From: Bacillota bacterium
GTDB lineage: Bacteria; Bacillota; Desulfotomaculia; Desulfotomaculales; Desulfallaceae
Assembly: GCA_009781965.1 (NCBI GenBank)
Contig: WQUS01000120.1
Location: 1 to 14,437 of the forward strand
DNA: 14,437 nt
Direction of reading: 5' to 3'
The translations under genes and the position numbers were made by a program. The notes beneath the pieces were generated by a model. That model saw only the letters and a program-made list of their open reading frames with translations. It did no database searches and was not told the origin of the DNA. Positions 5,732 through 13,293 of this stretch are shown piece by piece. How positions within the stretch are numbered: the stretch's first letter is position 1; each line of letters opens with the position of its first letter.

Positions 5732-5977
5732 ATGAAACAATTTTGGCGCGACAAAGAATTTTGGCTGGACACCTTGGAACGGGCGTTTAAGACAGCAACC
5801 CAAACCGCTATCGCCGCCATTGGAACCGCGGAGGTAATCCATCATGTGGACTGGAAATTTGTTATTTCCACTGTAGCGCTGGCGACGGTTTTATCTGTAC
5901 TGAGCTCAATCAGCAGCATGAGCATCACCGGCAGGAATAGAGCCAGCCTCCTGGCCAAAAGACTATCGGACAACTAA
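5732..5977 (+). CDS. Orphan phage holin (r1t-type)
   Basis: An 81-residue protein with the pattern of phage r1t-like holins: an N-terminal charged lead (FWRDKEFWLDTLERAFKTATQTA), one hydrophobic segment at about 23-37 (TQTAIAAIGTAEVI), the conserved DWKFVISTVALATVLSVLSSI block at about 46-66, and a polar, basic tail. Holins oligomerise in the cytoplasmic membrane and release endolysin. The ATG at 5732 is well placed 7 bases after GGAGGGG (5718-5724). No endolysin, tail or terminase gene lies next to it, so it is either a prophage remnant or a holin recruited by the host. It lies between the XRE regulator and selC. Confidence 0.82.
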   Translation: MKQFWRDKEFWLDTLERAFKTATQTAIAAIGTAEVIHHVDWKFVISTVALATVLSVLSSISSMSITGRNRASLLAKRLSDN

Positions 5978-5989
5978 TGAAACAAGTTT

Positions 5990-6024
5990 ATTGATGCCTT
6001 ACCGGATATTGACGCCTTACCGGA
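5990..6024 (+). repeat. 18-bp tandem duplication after the holin gene
   Basis: Positions 5990-6006 and 6008-6024 are the same 17 bases (ATTGA.GCCTTACCGGA) with one difference. They lie in noncoding sequence between the holin stop and the selC terminator. Confidence 0.7.
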
Positions 6025-6070
6025 GACAGTTGCCCAAGCCGGATGAAATGCCAGCGGTCCGGCAAAACCA

Positions 6071-6095
6071 AAAGCCTCCGCATCAGGGAGGCTTT
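6071..6095 (-). terminator. Terminator of selC (possibly bidirectional)
   Basis: A 9-bp perfect stem (6071-6079 with 6087-6095) and 7-base loop, just downstream of the tRNA 3' end. On the minus strand it is followed by TTTTGGTTTT. On the plus strand it could also stop holin transcripts, although the T-run is short. Confidence 0.82.
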
Positions 6096-6103
6096 ACTGC
6101 CAA

Positions 6104-6201
6104 TGGCGGGAGTGTGTGAGAATCGAACTCACCTGGGACGGGATCGCCGCCCCGCGACTGGTTTTGAAGACCAGGGGAGCCACCAGGCCCCATCCACCCC
6201 C
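6104..6201 (-). tRNA. selC: tRNA-Sec (anticodon TCA)
   Basis: The minus strand folds as a selenocysteine tRNA of 98 nt including an encoded CCA (6104-6106). It has an extended acceptor stem, a 6-bp D stem closed by a 4-base TGGT loop (typical of tRNA-Sec), an anticodon stem CTGGT/ACCAG with loop CTTCAAA, a long variable arm, a T arm GTGAG/CTCAC with loop TTCGATT, and discriminator G. The acceptor pairs 5' GGGGGTGG with 3' ACACTCCC, giving one G-U pair and a G-A mismatch at the eighth position. It decodes in-frame UGA with SelB and the SelA-made Sec. selA, selB and selD are not in this window. The cell is therefore expected to make selenoproteins, such as formate dehydrogenase or glycine reductase. 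Confidence 0.95.
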
Positions 6202-6259
6202 AAAAAGGGAACGTTTTGCCGAAAATAAGCGGTGCGTAACCTGCGGCAAAGTACGAGTT

Positions 6260-6288
6260 ATTATATCAAACTCTCGATCCTTAAACAA
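6260..6288 (-). promoter_or_regulatory. Promoter of selC
   Basis: Minus strand: -35 TTGTTT (6283-6288), 17-base spacer, -10 TATAAT (6260-6265). Transcription would start near 6253, giving a leader of about 50 bases to be trimmed from the tRNA 5' end at 6201. Confidence 0.82.
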
Positions 6289-6305
6289 GCGGCTTGTGTA
6301 TACAA

Positions 6306-6356
6306 TTCCATTGATTTTAAGCGCAAAATATAATAATCTATGATAGTAGATTTTGC
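6306..6356 (+). promoter_or_regulatory. Candidate promoter and nested dyad ahead of hepT
   Basis: Plus-strand candidates are TTGATT (6311-6316)-N17-TAATCT (6334-6339), or a perfect TATAAT at 6329-6334 with a poor -35. The dyad AATCTA-N6-TAGATT (6335-6352) overlaps the -10, and outer arms GCAAAAT/ATTTTGC (6323-6329, 6350-6356) lie around it. It could be an operator controlling the hepT-heme operon or a leader hairpin. Nothing else is recognised up to 6495. Confidence 0.4.
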
Positions 6357-6495
6357 ACCGGCGAAATCAGCTCTTCCTAATGAAGGATCAAGAAGTATAA
6401 AAAAACAGGGCAGGAAATATACGCCGCTGCGTCGAATAAGTCTTGGGTTATCCTGGGTAGGCAATATTTACCGGCGCGGCCAATAAGGTTAGCGG

Positions 6496-7470
6496 GTGAT
6501 AACAGTAGTGATTGGTTTTTTAAATGAGATAAAATATGAACTCGGCGTTGTGGAAAAGGAACTGCTGGCCGCCGTAAAATTCCCCGACCCATTGATGAGC
6601 GAGGCGGCTACCCATCTGGTCAGTGCCGGCGGTAAACGCTTGCGTCCTGCTTTTTGTCTGCTGGGCGGCAAGTTTTATCAGTTTGATCTGGATAAACTGC
6701 TCCCACTGGCTGTGGCATTGGAATTAATCCATATGGCTACCTTAATCCATGACGATGTGGTTGATTCATCAGCGACCCGTCGGGGCATACCTACAATAAA
6801 GGCCCGTTGGGGCAACCGGATTTCAACGCACTTAGGCGATTACATGTTTGGCAAATCGCTGGTTTTAATCTCGCAGTACCAGAACCCCCTCATCACAGCA
6901 GTGCTGGCTGATACCAGCGTCAGAATGAGCGAAGGGGAAATTGTACAAATTGCCACTTCTTTCAACACCAACCAGACGCTGCGGGATTATTTTTACCGGA
7001 TTAACCGTAAAACAGCCCTTTTGATTTCCGCCTCCTGCAAACTGGGGGCGGTGGCTTGCGGCGCGCCTGAACCAATACGCCAGGCATTACACCGGTTCGG
7101 ACACTATATAGGCATGGCTTTCCAAATTACCGACGATATCCTGGACATGACCGCAAAGCAGCTTAAACTGGGCAAGCCCATTGGCGGCGACCTCCATCAG
7201 GGGATTATCACCCTGCCGGCCATATATGCTCTGCATCACAGCCCGGCCAGGGAAAGGCTAAAACAAATCATTACCAACAGGAATAAAAGCGACGCGGATG
7301 TCCAGGAGGCCATCACCTTGATTGCCCGGTGCGGCGGGATGGACTACGCTTACAAAGTAGCCGAAAAATATATTGCCAAAGCTAAGGACGAGCTTAACGA
7401 TTTGCCTGAAGTACAGATTAAAAAAGCCCTGCGGACCATGGCCGATTTCGTGGGGACCAGAAATTTTTAA
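6496..7470 (+). CDS. hepT: Polyprenyl (heptaprenyl-type) diphosphate synthase
   Basis: A trans-prenyltransferase that condenses isopentenyl diphosphate units into the long chain used for the menaquinone side chain. The 324-residue length is usual for the family. Visible motifs are GGKRLRP (45-51), the first Asp-rich motif HDDVVD (85-90), KTALLISAS (172-180), the second Asp-rich motif DDILD (213-217) and the GKPIGGDLHQGIITLP block. Small residues just before the first Asp motif (MATLI) suggest a long-chain product. Start uncertain: GTG 6496 follows AAGG (6485-6488), whereas GTG 6508 follows a good extended match, AGCGGGTGAT (6491-6500). It opens a plus-strand run into the heme genes, 53 bases before sirC. 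The exact chain length, and whether a HepS-like partner is needed, cannot be told. Confidence 0.9.
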   Translation: MITVVIGFLNEIKYELGVVEKELLAAVKFPDPLMSEAATHLVSAGGKRLRPAFCLLGGKFYQFDLDKLLPLAVALELIHMATLIHDDVVDSSATRRGIPTIKARWGNRISTHLGDYMFGKSLVLISQYQNPLITAVLADTSVRMSEGEIVQIATSFNTNQTLRDYFYRINRKTALLISASCKLGAVACGAPEPIRQALHRFGHYIGMAFQITDDILDMTAKQLKLGKPIGGDLHQGIITLPAIYALHHSPARERLKQIITNRNKSDADVQEAITLIARCGGMDYAYKVAEKYIAKAKDELNDLPEVQIKKALRTMADFVGTRNF

Positions 7471-7473
7471 CTA

Positions 7474-7513
7474 ATTTTTAAAAACCGGCGCGGATTTTTG
7501 AAAACCGGCACGG
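7474..7513 (+). repeat. 20-bp tandem duplication carrying the sirC ribosome-binding site
   Basis: Positions 7474-7493 and 7494-7513 are the same 20 bases with two differences. They fill the gap between the hepT stop and the sirC Shine-Dalgarno (GGAG, 7512-7515). Confidence 0.75.
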
Positions 7514-7523
7514 AGTTGATCTG

Positions 7524-8150
7524 GTGGATTATTACCCTGTTTTTTTTAAACTGGAAGGCAGAAAATGCCTGGTAATCGGCGGAGGCGGCGTGGCTGAACG
7601 CAAGATCCGGACTCTGGCCCGCTACGGCGCCGATATTTACCTGGTCAGTCCCCAATTAACGCCGGGCCTCCAGGAAATGTCCGACACCGGACGGATTCAT
7701 CACCGTGCCGGTTTTTATCATGCCGCCGATTTGACAGACGCTTTCCTGGTCTTTTGCGTCACGGACGACCAGGACACCAATAACGCCGTAGCCGCGGACT
7801 GCGCGGCCAGAAACATCGCGGTCAATGTGGCCACCGACCCCGGCCAGTGCAGCTTTGTGGTTCCTTCGGTGGTGCGGCGGGGAGATTTCCAGCTGGCTAT
7901 TTCCACCGGCGGCAACAGTCCGCATCTGGCCAAAATAATCCGTCAGGAATTGGAGCATCTCTACGGCCCTCAATTTGAAGAATTCACAGCCTTTCTGGGC
8001 CAGGTGCGCAAGCAGGTGCGGGAAACCGTCAGCGACCCGGCCAAACGCCGGCGCATCCTGAACAACCTGGTGGACGGCCAGACGCTGGACATACTAAAAC
8101 AGGGAGATTTAGCCCAAGCGAAGGAGCGGGTGAAAAAATGTCTGTCCTAG
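7524..8150 (+). CDS. sirC: Precorrin-2 dehydrogenase (siroheme synthase N-terminal-domain protein)
   Basis: NAD-dependent oxidation of precorrin-2 to sirohydrochlorin, on the way to siroheme; some homologues also chelate iron. A 208-residue protein with the typical start YYPVFFKLEGRKCLVIGGGG, Rossmann loop GGGGVAERK (19-27), the NVATDPGQCSFVVPS block (101-115) whose Asp105 sits where the family catalytic Asp is expected, and AISTGGNSPHLAK. The start is GTG 7524, 8 bases after GGAG. The end overlaps hemA by 13 bases, so the two are probably translationally coupled. Its substrate comes from the CobA half of the fusion gene downstream. Whether it also has ferrochelatase activity is not evident. 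Confidence 0.93.
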   Translation: MDYYPVFFKLEGRKCLVIGGGGVAERKIRTLARYGADIYLVSPQLTPGLQEMSDTGRIHHRAGFYHAADLTDAFLVFCVTDDQDTNNAVAADCAARNIAVNVATDPGQCSFVVPSVVRRGDFQLAISTGGNSPHLAKIIRQELEHLYGPQFEEFTAFLGQVRKQVRETVSDPAKRRRILNNLVDGQTLDILKQGDLAQAKERVKKCLS

Positions 8151-9481
8151 TCATCGGCGTCAATCATAAAACCGCTCCGGTGGAAGTCCGGGAATTGTTG
8201 TCTTTCGCGGAACATTCCCTGGGCCAGTGGTACGAACGGTTGCTGGACCGTGCGGCAGTTTCCGGCTGCGTCATCGTCTCCACCTGCAACCGCACCGAAA
8301 TTTACGCCCATACCGACGATATTGAAGCTGGCGCCGGCGCCATCCTGGACATGATGCAGCAAAAGTCCGGCCTGGACCAGGCGACGATTAAAAAATATAC
8401 TTACGTGCTGGACCGGAGCAAAACCGTGCGCCATTTGTTCCAGGTAGCGGCCGGGTTGGATTCCATGCTGCTGGGCGAGACTCAGATCCTGGGTCAGGTC
8501 AGAACCGCCTACCAGCACGCCCACCGCCATGCCGCCACCGACAAGGTCATCAACACCCTGTTTAAGCGCGCTATTGAGGTGGGCAAGCGCGCCCGTACCG
8601 AAACCGGCATCGATCACCACGCCGTATCCATCAGCTACGCAGCGGTGGAAATGGCCAAACAGATTTTCGGCGATCTCACCGGCCGCTCGGTACTGATTAT
8701 CGGCGCCGGCAAAATGAGCGAACTCACCGCCAGACACCTGGTGGCCAACGGCGTTTCCGGGGTCATCGTTTCCAACCGTTCCTACGAACGGGCCGTGGAA
8801 CTGGCCGCTCAGTTTGGCGGTTTGGCGGTCACCTTTGACAACCTTTATCATTACCTGGAAGCGGCGGATATTGTGATCAGCTGTACCGCAGCCACCCACT
8901 ATGTGCTGTACGCCGCCGGGGTGCGCCGGATTCTGAAGGAAACGCCGGGCAAGCACCTCATGCTAATCGACATCGCCGTGCCCAGGGACATTGAGCCGGA
9001 TGTGCGGCTGCTGCCGGGGGTTTCTCTATACGACATTGACGCCCTGCAAAACGTGGTCGACAATAACTTAATGGAAAGAAAAAGGGCTGCCATTCAAGCC
9101 GAGGCTATTATTGAAGAAGAGGTACTGACATTCTCACGCTGGGAAAACACACAGTTTGTGGTCCCCACCATAACGGCGCTGAAAATTAAGGGCGAGGAAA
9201 TCAAACAAAAGGAATTGACCAAGGCCTATAACCGGTTGGGTGAGCTGTCGGAACGGGAACGGAATATTATCAACACCATGGCCGGCGCCATTATTAACCA
9301 ATTGCTGCACACACCGGTAACCCAACTGAAAGAGTTTGCCCTGACCGAAAAGGGGATCCTGTACAACCAAGCCATCAGCGAACTGTTCTGTTTGGCGGCA
9401 TCACCCGGGCGACAGCCGGAAGAAATTACCGGCGCTGATCCTGAACCGGAATCACCGGCCCAATCCCTGGGACAAAGGTAA
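8138..9481 (+). CDS. hemA: Glutamyl-tRNA reductase
   Basis: The first committed step of tetrapyrrole synthesis by the C5 route: NADPH-dependent reduction of Glu-tRNA(Glu) to glutamate-1-semialdehyde. The 447-residue length is typical. Features in order are the N-terminal catalytic domain with IGVNHKTAPVEVRE and VSTCNRTEIY (nucleophile Cys50), GLDSMLLGETQILGQ (106-120), the NADPH-binding Rossmann domain with LIIGAGKMSE (186-195), the DIAVPRDIEP block, and a C-terminal helical dimerisation domain (about 320-420). The last 25 or so residues are a Pro/Glu-rich tail. The ATG at 8138 lies within the end of sirC and follows AAGGAG (8121-8126). The partner aminotransferase hemL is not in this window. 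Confidence 0.97.
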   Translation: MSVLVIGVNHKTAPVEVRELLSFAEHSLGQWYERLLDRAAVSGCVIVSTCNRTEIYAHTDDIEAGAGAILDMMQQKSGLDQATIKKYTYVLDRSKTVRHLFQVAAGLDSMLLGETQILGQVRTAYQHAHRHAATDKVINTLFKRAIEVGKRARTETGIDHHAVSISYAAVEMAKQIFGDLTGRSVLIIGAGKMSELTARHLVANGVSGVIVSNRSYERAVELAAQFGGLAVTFDNLYHYLEAADIVISCTAATHYVLYAAGVRRILKETPGKHLMLIDIAVPRDIEPDVRLLPGVSLYDIDALQNVVDNNLMERKRAAIQAEAIIEEEVLTFSRWENTQFVVPTITALKIKGEEIKQKELTKAYNRLGELSERERNIINTMAGAIINQLLHTPVTQLKEFALTEKGILYNQAISELFCLAASPGRQPEEITGADPEPESPAQSLGQR

Positions 9482-9612
9482 TATCCGGCGAGAGCGAAGG
9501 GAGCCGCATTCCAGACCGCCCCAGGCAGGCAAAACAATGCCCTGAGCAATTTAGCGGTAGTTCATAAGCAAACTGTCCTTGCCGGGCAGCAACCAATGGG
9601 CAGGAGGCCGAT

Positions 9613-10554
9613 ATGCCAAAGGAAATAATCATCGGGTCGCGGGACAGCGAGCTGGCCATGTGGCAATCAAGCTGGGTGGCCGAGGCTTTGCGCCAGATCC
9701 AGCCGGAGCAAAACATCCGCATTAGGGGCATGAAAACCAAGGGCGATCATATCCTGGAAGTGGCCCTGGCTAAAATAGGCGACAAGGGACTATTTACCAA
9801 GGAGCTGGAAACAGCCCTGCTTAACGGTACCATAGACCTGGCGGTACATAGTATGAAGGACTTGCCTACCGGACTGCCCGACGGGCTGGTCATTGGCGCG
9901 GTATGCCGGCGGGAACAGCCGGGCGACGTGCTGATTTCCCGCACCGGAGTCGATCTGGACCATCTGCGGCCGGGAGCCCTGGTTGGTACCAGCAGTTTGC
10001 GCCGCCGGGCGCAGCTGCTGCATTACCGTCCCGATCTGCAGATGGTGGACATCCGGGGCAATCTGAACACCAGGCTGCGCAAACTGAAAGAACTGGAACT
10101 GGACGCCATTGTGCTGGCCTACGCCGGCATTAAAAGATTGGACTGCACAGACCTGATCACCCAGCATATTCCTTCCGAAATTTGTCTGCCGGCCGTAGGA
10201 CAGGGCTCTTTGGGCATTGAATTGCGCGCCGGCAACGACTCAATAGGATCACTGGTCGCCCGGCTGGATCACCGGCCGTCCCGGATCGCCATTGAGGCCG
10301 AAAGAGCCTTGATGAAACGTTTGGAGGGCGGCTGTCAGGCCCCCGTCGGGGCGCTGGCCCAAGTGGAAAACGACACGCTGCGGTTAACAGGTTTAGTAGC
10401 GGAATTGGATGGCGCCAAGATCTTACGCCGCAACGTAACCGGGCCGGCTGCCGACGCCGCCGGACTGGGTAACCGGCTGGCCGAAATTTTACTGGCTGCG
10501 GGCGCGGCGGACATCATGCGCCGGGCGAGACGGGAGTATGGCGTTAATGACTAA
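9613..10554 (+). CDS. hemC: Porphobilinogen deaminase (hydroxymethylbilane synthase)
   Basis: Polymerises four porphobilinogen molecules to hydroxymethylbilane on a covalent dipyrromethane cofactor. The 313-residue length is normal. Seen are IGSRDSELAMWQ at the N terminus, the TKGD segment, GLFTKELETALL, HSMKDLPT with catalytic Asp83, GTSSLRRRAQL, VDIRGNLNTRLRKL, and LEGGCQAPVG carrying cofactor-attachment Cys241. The ATG at 9613 follows AGGAGG (9602-9607). A 131-base gap after hemA (9482-9612) holds no gene and no structure I recognise. The 3' end overlaps the next gene by 17 bases, or by 8 if that gene starts at 10547. Confidence 0.97.
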   Translation: MPKEIIIGSRDSELAMWQSSWVAEALRQIQPEQNIRIRGMKTKGDHILEVALAKIGDKGLFTKELETALLNGTIDLAVHSMKDLPTGLPDGLVIGAVCRREQPGDVLISRTGVDLDHLRPGALVGTSSLRRRAQLLHYRPDLQMVDIRGNLNTRLRKLKELELDAIVLAYAGIKRLDCTDLITQHIPSEICLPAVGQGSLGIELRAGNDSIGSLVARLDHRPSRIAIEAERALMKRLEGGCQAPVGALAQVENDTLRLTGLVAELDGAKILRRNVTGPAADAAGLGNRLAEILLAAGAADIMRRARREYGVND

Positions 10555-12124
10555 AATAACGGATCGGCAAGAGATAGAACGGCAAGGAATAAAACGGCAA
10601 GGGATAGTGTACTTGATCGGCGCCGGCCCCGGAGACCCGGGCCTGATTACGGTGAAAGGGTTGGCCTGTCTGCAAACCGCCGACGTGGTGGTTTATGACC
10701 GGCTGGCCGGCGCCAGGCTGCTGGGACACTGCCGCCCGGACGCCCGGCTCATTTATGTCGGCAAACAGCCGGACCGGCATACCCTGACCCAGAATGAAAT
10801 TAACCGTCTCTTGGTGCAGGAAGCCGCCGCCGGACACACAGTGGCCCGCTTGAAGGGCGGGGATCCCTTTGTTTTCGGCCGGGGGGGCGAAGAAGCCGAA
10901 GAACTGGCGCAGCACGGCATTCCTTTTGAGGTGGTGCCAGGCATTACCTCGGCTATCGCCGTGCCCGCTTACGCCGGCATACCGGTCACTCACCGGAACC
11001 ATACTGCCACTTTGGCCATTATCACCGGCAACGAGGACCCGGAAAAAGAAGATTCGAACATTCAATGGTCCAAAATCGCCACCGGCGCCGGCACCCTGGT
11101 TTTTTTGATGGGCATGGGCAACCTGGCCGGCATCAGCAATAATTTAATGGCCCACGGCCGGGACCCCCAAACACCGGTGGCCTTGATCCGCTGGGGCACC
11201 CGTCCGGAACAGCAGACCCTGACGGGAGAGCTGGCAAACATCGCCGCCCTGGCCCAAGAAGCCAATTTTAAAAACCCCGCTATTATTATCGTCGGCGAAG
11301 TGGTCAAATTGCGGGAGCGCCTGCATTGGTTCGAAGATAAGCCATTGTTCGGCAAACGGATCCTGGTCACCCGCTCCCGGGAGCAGGCCAGCGCCCTGTC
11401 CCGGTCTATTGAGCAACTGGGCGGCGAGCCGGTGGAATTTCCCACCATCAGCATTAACGAACCATTTGATTACGCCCCCCTGGACCGGGCCATTGGCCGC
11501 CTGGCGGAATATCAATGGGTAATTTTCACCAGTGTCAACGGGGTTAACTACTTTTTCCACCGGCTGCGCCATCTGGGCGGCGATATCCGGGAGCTGCACG
11601 GAGCGGGCATCTGCGCCATCGGACCCCAGACCCGCGAGTTTCTGGAGCGTCTGGCCCTGCGGGTGGATTACGTCCCGGGCGAGTACCGGGCCGAAGAGAT
11701 TGTCAGCGGTCTGCGCGGCCTAATCAAACCAGGCGACCTGGTGCTGCTGCCCCGGGCCGACATCGCCAGGCAGGCGCTGCCCGAGGGACTGGCCGCCCTG
11801 GGCGCCAGAGTGGACGAGGTAACGGCCTACCGCACCACCACCGGCCAGGGCAACGCTAAGTTGATAACAGACATGCTAGCCGACGGTGAGATAGACATCA
11901 TCACCTTTACCAGTTCGTCCACCGTGCGCAACTTCGTGTCCCTGCTGGGAGCGGAACAGATCCCGGCTCTTACCGGCCGGGCGCTGGTAGCCTGCATCGG
12001 ACCAATCACGGCCCAAACAGCCACCGAACTGGGATTGCCGGTCCATATCCAACCGCAAGCATATACTATCGACGGCTTGCTGCAAGCCATCCTGAGCTAC
12101 CTACAACAAGGAGAATTGACATGA
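10538..12124 (+). CDS. cobA-hemD: Fused uroporphyrinogen-III C-methyltransferase / uroporphyrinogen-III synthase
   Basis: A two-domain, 528-residue enzyme. Residues about 23-260 are the SAM-dependent methyltransferase (SUMT, CobA) making precorrin-2, with GAGPGDPG (28-35), VVYDRL (51-56), RLKGGDPFVFGRGGEE (104-119) and VVPGITSA (132-139). Residues about 265-528 are uroporphyrinogen-III synthase (HemD), which closes hydroxymethylbilane to uroporphyrinogen III, beginning near GKRILVTRSREQ. This fusion is common in Firmicutes and channels product to substrate. The start is uncertain: ATG 10538, ATG 10547 (better spaced after GGGAG), or GTG 10607, which lies just before the conserved YLIGAGPGD. 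The extra N terminus is made of three 15-bp repeats. It ends in a 4-base ATGA overlap with the next gene. Confidence 0.96.
   Translation: MALMTKITDRQEIERQGIKRQGIVYLIGAGPGDPGLITVKGLACLQTADVVVYDRLAGARLLGHCRPDARLIYVGKQPDRHTLTQNEINRLLVQEAAAGHTVARLKGGDPFVFGRGGEEAEELAQHGIPFEVVPGITSAIAVPAYAGIPVTHRNHTATLAIITGNEDPEKEDSNIQWSKIATGAGTLVFLMGMGNLAGISNNLMAHGRDPQTPVALIRWGTRPEQQTLTGELANIAALAQEANFKNPAIIIVGEVVKLRERLHWFEDKPLFGKRILVTRSREQASALSRSIEQLGGEPVEFPTISINEPFDYAPLDRAIGRLAEYQWVIFTSVNGVNYFFHRLRHLGGDIRELHGAGICAIGPQTREFLERLALRVDYVPGEYRAEEIVSGLRGLIKPGDLVLLPRADIARQALPEGLAALGARVDEVTAYRTTTGQGNAKLITDMLADGEIDIITFTSSSTVRNFVSLLGAEQIPALTGRALVACIGPITAQTATELGLPVHIQPQAYTIDGLLQAILSYLQQGELT
10565..10609 (+). repeat. Three 15-bp tandem repeats at the start of cobA-hemD
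   Basis: Three adjacent units beginning CGGCAAG at 10565, 10580 and 10595 encode RQ-x-I-x pentapeptides before the conserved SUMT domain. Each unit carries an SD-like purine run (GGCAAGGGAT in the last). The last unit ends in an in-frame GTG (10607). Confidence 0.85.
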
Positions 12125-13293
12125 TCAGCGTCAGCAGACTGCTCTGCGGAGCCAAGTATTTCGGGGACTCGCTGCGCTACAAAGCGGACTCGGGCGCCCA
12201 GCGCCACGGCGCCGCCGCGGCCCACGGTCCGGTAGTGGTATGGAATATGACCAAGGCCTGCAACCTGCGCTGCCTGCACTGTTACGCAGGTTCGGACGAA
12301 CAAGTGACCCAGGATCAACTGACTAACACTGAAGCGAAAAAATTTATCGACCAGCTGGCAGATTTTAAAGTGCCGGTGTTGCTGTTTTCCGGCGGCGAAC
12401 CGCTAACGCGGGAAGATTTTTTCAATCTGGCGGCATACGCCGGTCAAAGCGGCCTCCGGACCACCTTATCCACCAACGGCACATTGATCAGCCCGGCGGT
12501 GGCTAAAGATCTTAAAAAATTGGGCGTTAGTTACGTGGGCATCAGTCTGGATGGCATCGGTGCGGACAACGACCGGTTCCGGGGCCACAAAGGCGCCTTC
12601 GACGCCGCTCTGGCGGGCATCCGCGCCTGCCGGGCCATTGAACAGCGGGTGGGGCTGCGTTTTACCATCAACCGGCACAACTATCGCCAAATGCCCGATA
12701 TTTTTAGACTGATCCGAGAGGAAGACATCCCCCGGGTTTGTTTTTACCATCTGGTTTACAGCGGCCGGGGCAGCGATATTCGCGCCGACGATCTCAGCCA
12801 CGACGAAACCCGCGCCGCCCTGGACCTGATTCTGGAGCAAACCAAAGATTTCCACCGGCGCGGATTGGCCAAAGAGATTTTGACCGTGGATAATCACGCC
12901 GACGGGATCTATATTTACCTGTCGCTGCTCCGTTCCGATCCCGAACGGGCCGCCCGGGTACGGGAATTGCTGCAGATGAACGGCGGCAACCGCTCCGGCA
13001 TCGCCATCGGCGCGGTGGACTGGGCCGGCAACGTGTACCCGGACCAATTTACCCGTACCCATGTGCTGGGCAATGTAATGGCCAGGCCATTCTCCGCTAT
13101 CTGGCAGGATACCGGCCATCCAATTATGGGCGGACTGAAGGAGCGCAAACCTTTGCTTTCCGGGCGCTGCGCCTCGTGCCGCTGGCTGTCCATGTGCAAC
13201 GGCAACTTCAGAGCCAGAGCCGAAGCGGTGTACGGCGACTTCTGGGCCCCGGACCCGGCTTGTTATCTGACCGACGAGGAGATTGCTCCATAG
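12121..13293 (+). CDS. nirJ1: Radical SAM protein of the NirJ1/AhbC type (heme biosynthesis)
   Basis: A 390-residue radical SAM enzyme with the N-terminal lead ISVSRLLCGAKYFGDSLRY typical of NirJ/AhbC proteins, the 4Fe-4S motif Cys47-x3-Cys51-x2-Cys54 (CNLRCLHC), and SGGEPLTREDF (90-100). A SPASM-like C-terminal cluster site is formed by Cys350, Cys353, Cys359 and Cys381. Relatives remove side chains from siroheme derivatives: AhbC in the siroheme-dependent heme route, NirJ in heme d1 synthesis. Its position after cobA-hemD, with which it overlaps by 4 bases, and before hemB fits such a role. The ATG at 12121 follows AAGGAG (12108-12113). NirJ1 and AhbC cannot be told apart by eye. The siroheme decarboxylase genes (ahbA/B) and a second radical SAM gene (ahbD/nirJ2) are not in the window. 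Confidence 0.85.
   Translation: MISVSRLLCGAKYFGDSLRYKADSGAQRHGAAAAHGPVVVWNMTKACNLRCLHCYAGSDEQVTQDQLTNTEAKKFIDQLADFKVPVLLFSGGEPLTREDFFNLAAYAGQSGLRTTLSTNGTLISPAVAKDLKKLGVSYVGISLDGIGADNDRFRGHKGAFDAALAGIRACRAIEQRVGLRFTINRHNYRQMPDIFRLIREEDIPRVCFYHLVYSGRGSDIRADDLSHDETRAALDLILEQTKDFHRRGLAKEILTVDNHADGIYIYLSLLRSDPERAARVRELLQMNGGNRSGIAIGAVDWAGNVYPDQFTRTHVLGNVMARPFSAIWQDTGHPIMGGLKERKPLLSGRCASCRWLSMCNGNFRARAEAVYGDFWAPDPACYLTDEEIAP

Noticed and set aside
4500..6103. A phage attachment repeat matching the selC 3' end
   Set aside because: I looked for a second copy of the tRNA 3' segment in this interval and saw none, so integration at selC stays an inference.
8147..8956. Minus-strand open frame of 269 codons opposite hemA
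   Set aside because: hemA is unambiguous on the plus strand; the antisense frame is typical of GC-rich genes and encodes a Gly/His/Gln-rich sequence without recognisable motifs.
10544..11065. Minus-strand open frame of 173 codons opposite cobA-hemD
   Set aside because: It is a shadow of the clear SUMT domain on the plus strand.
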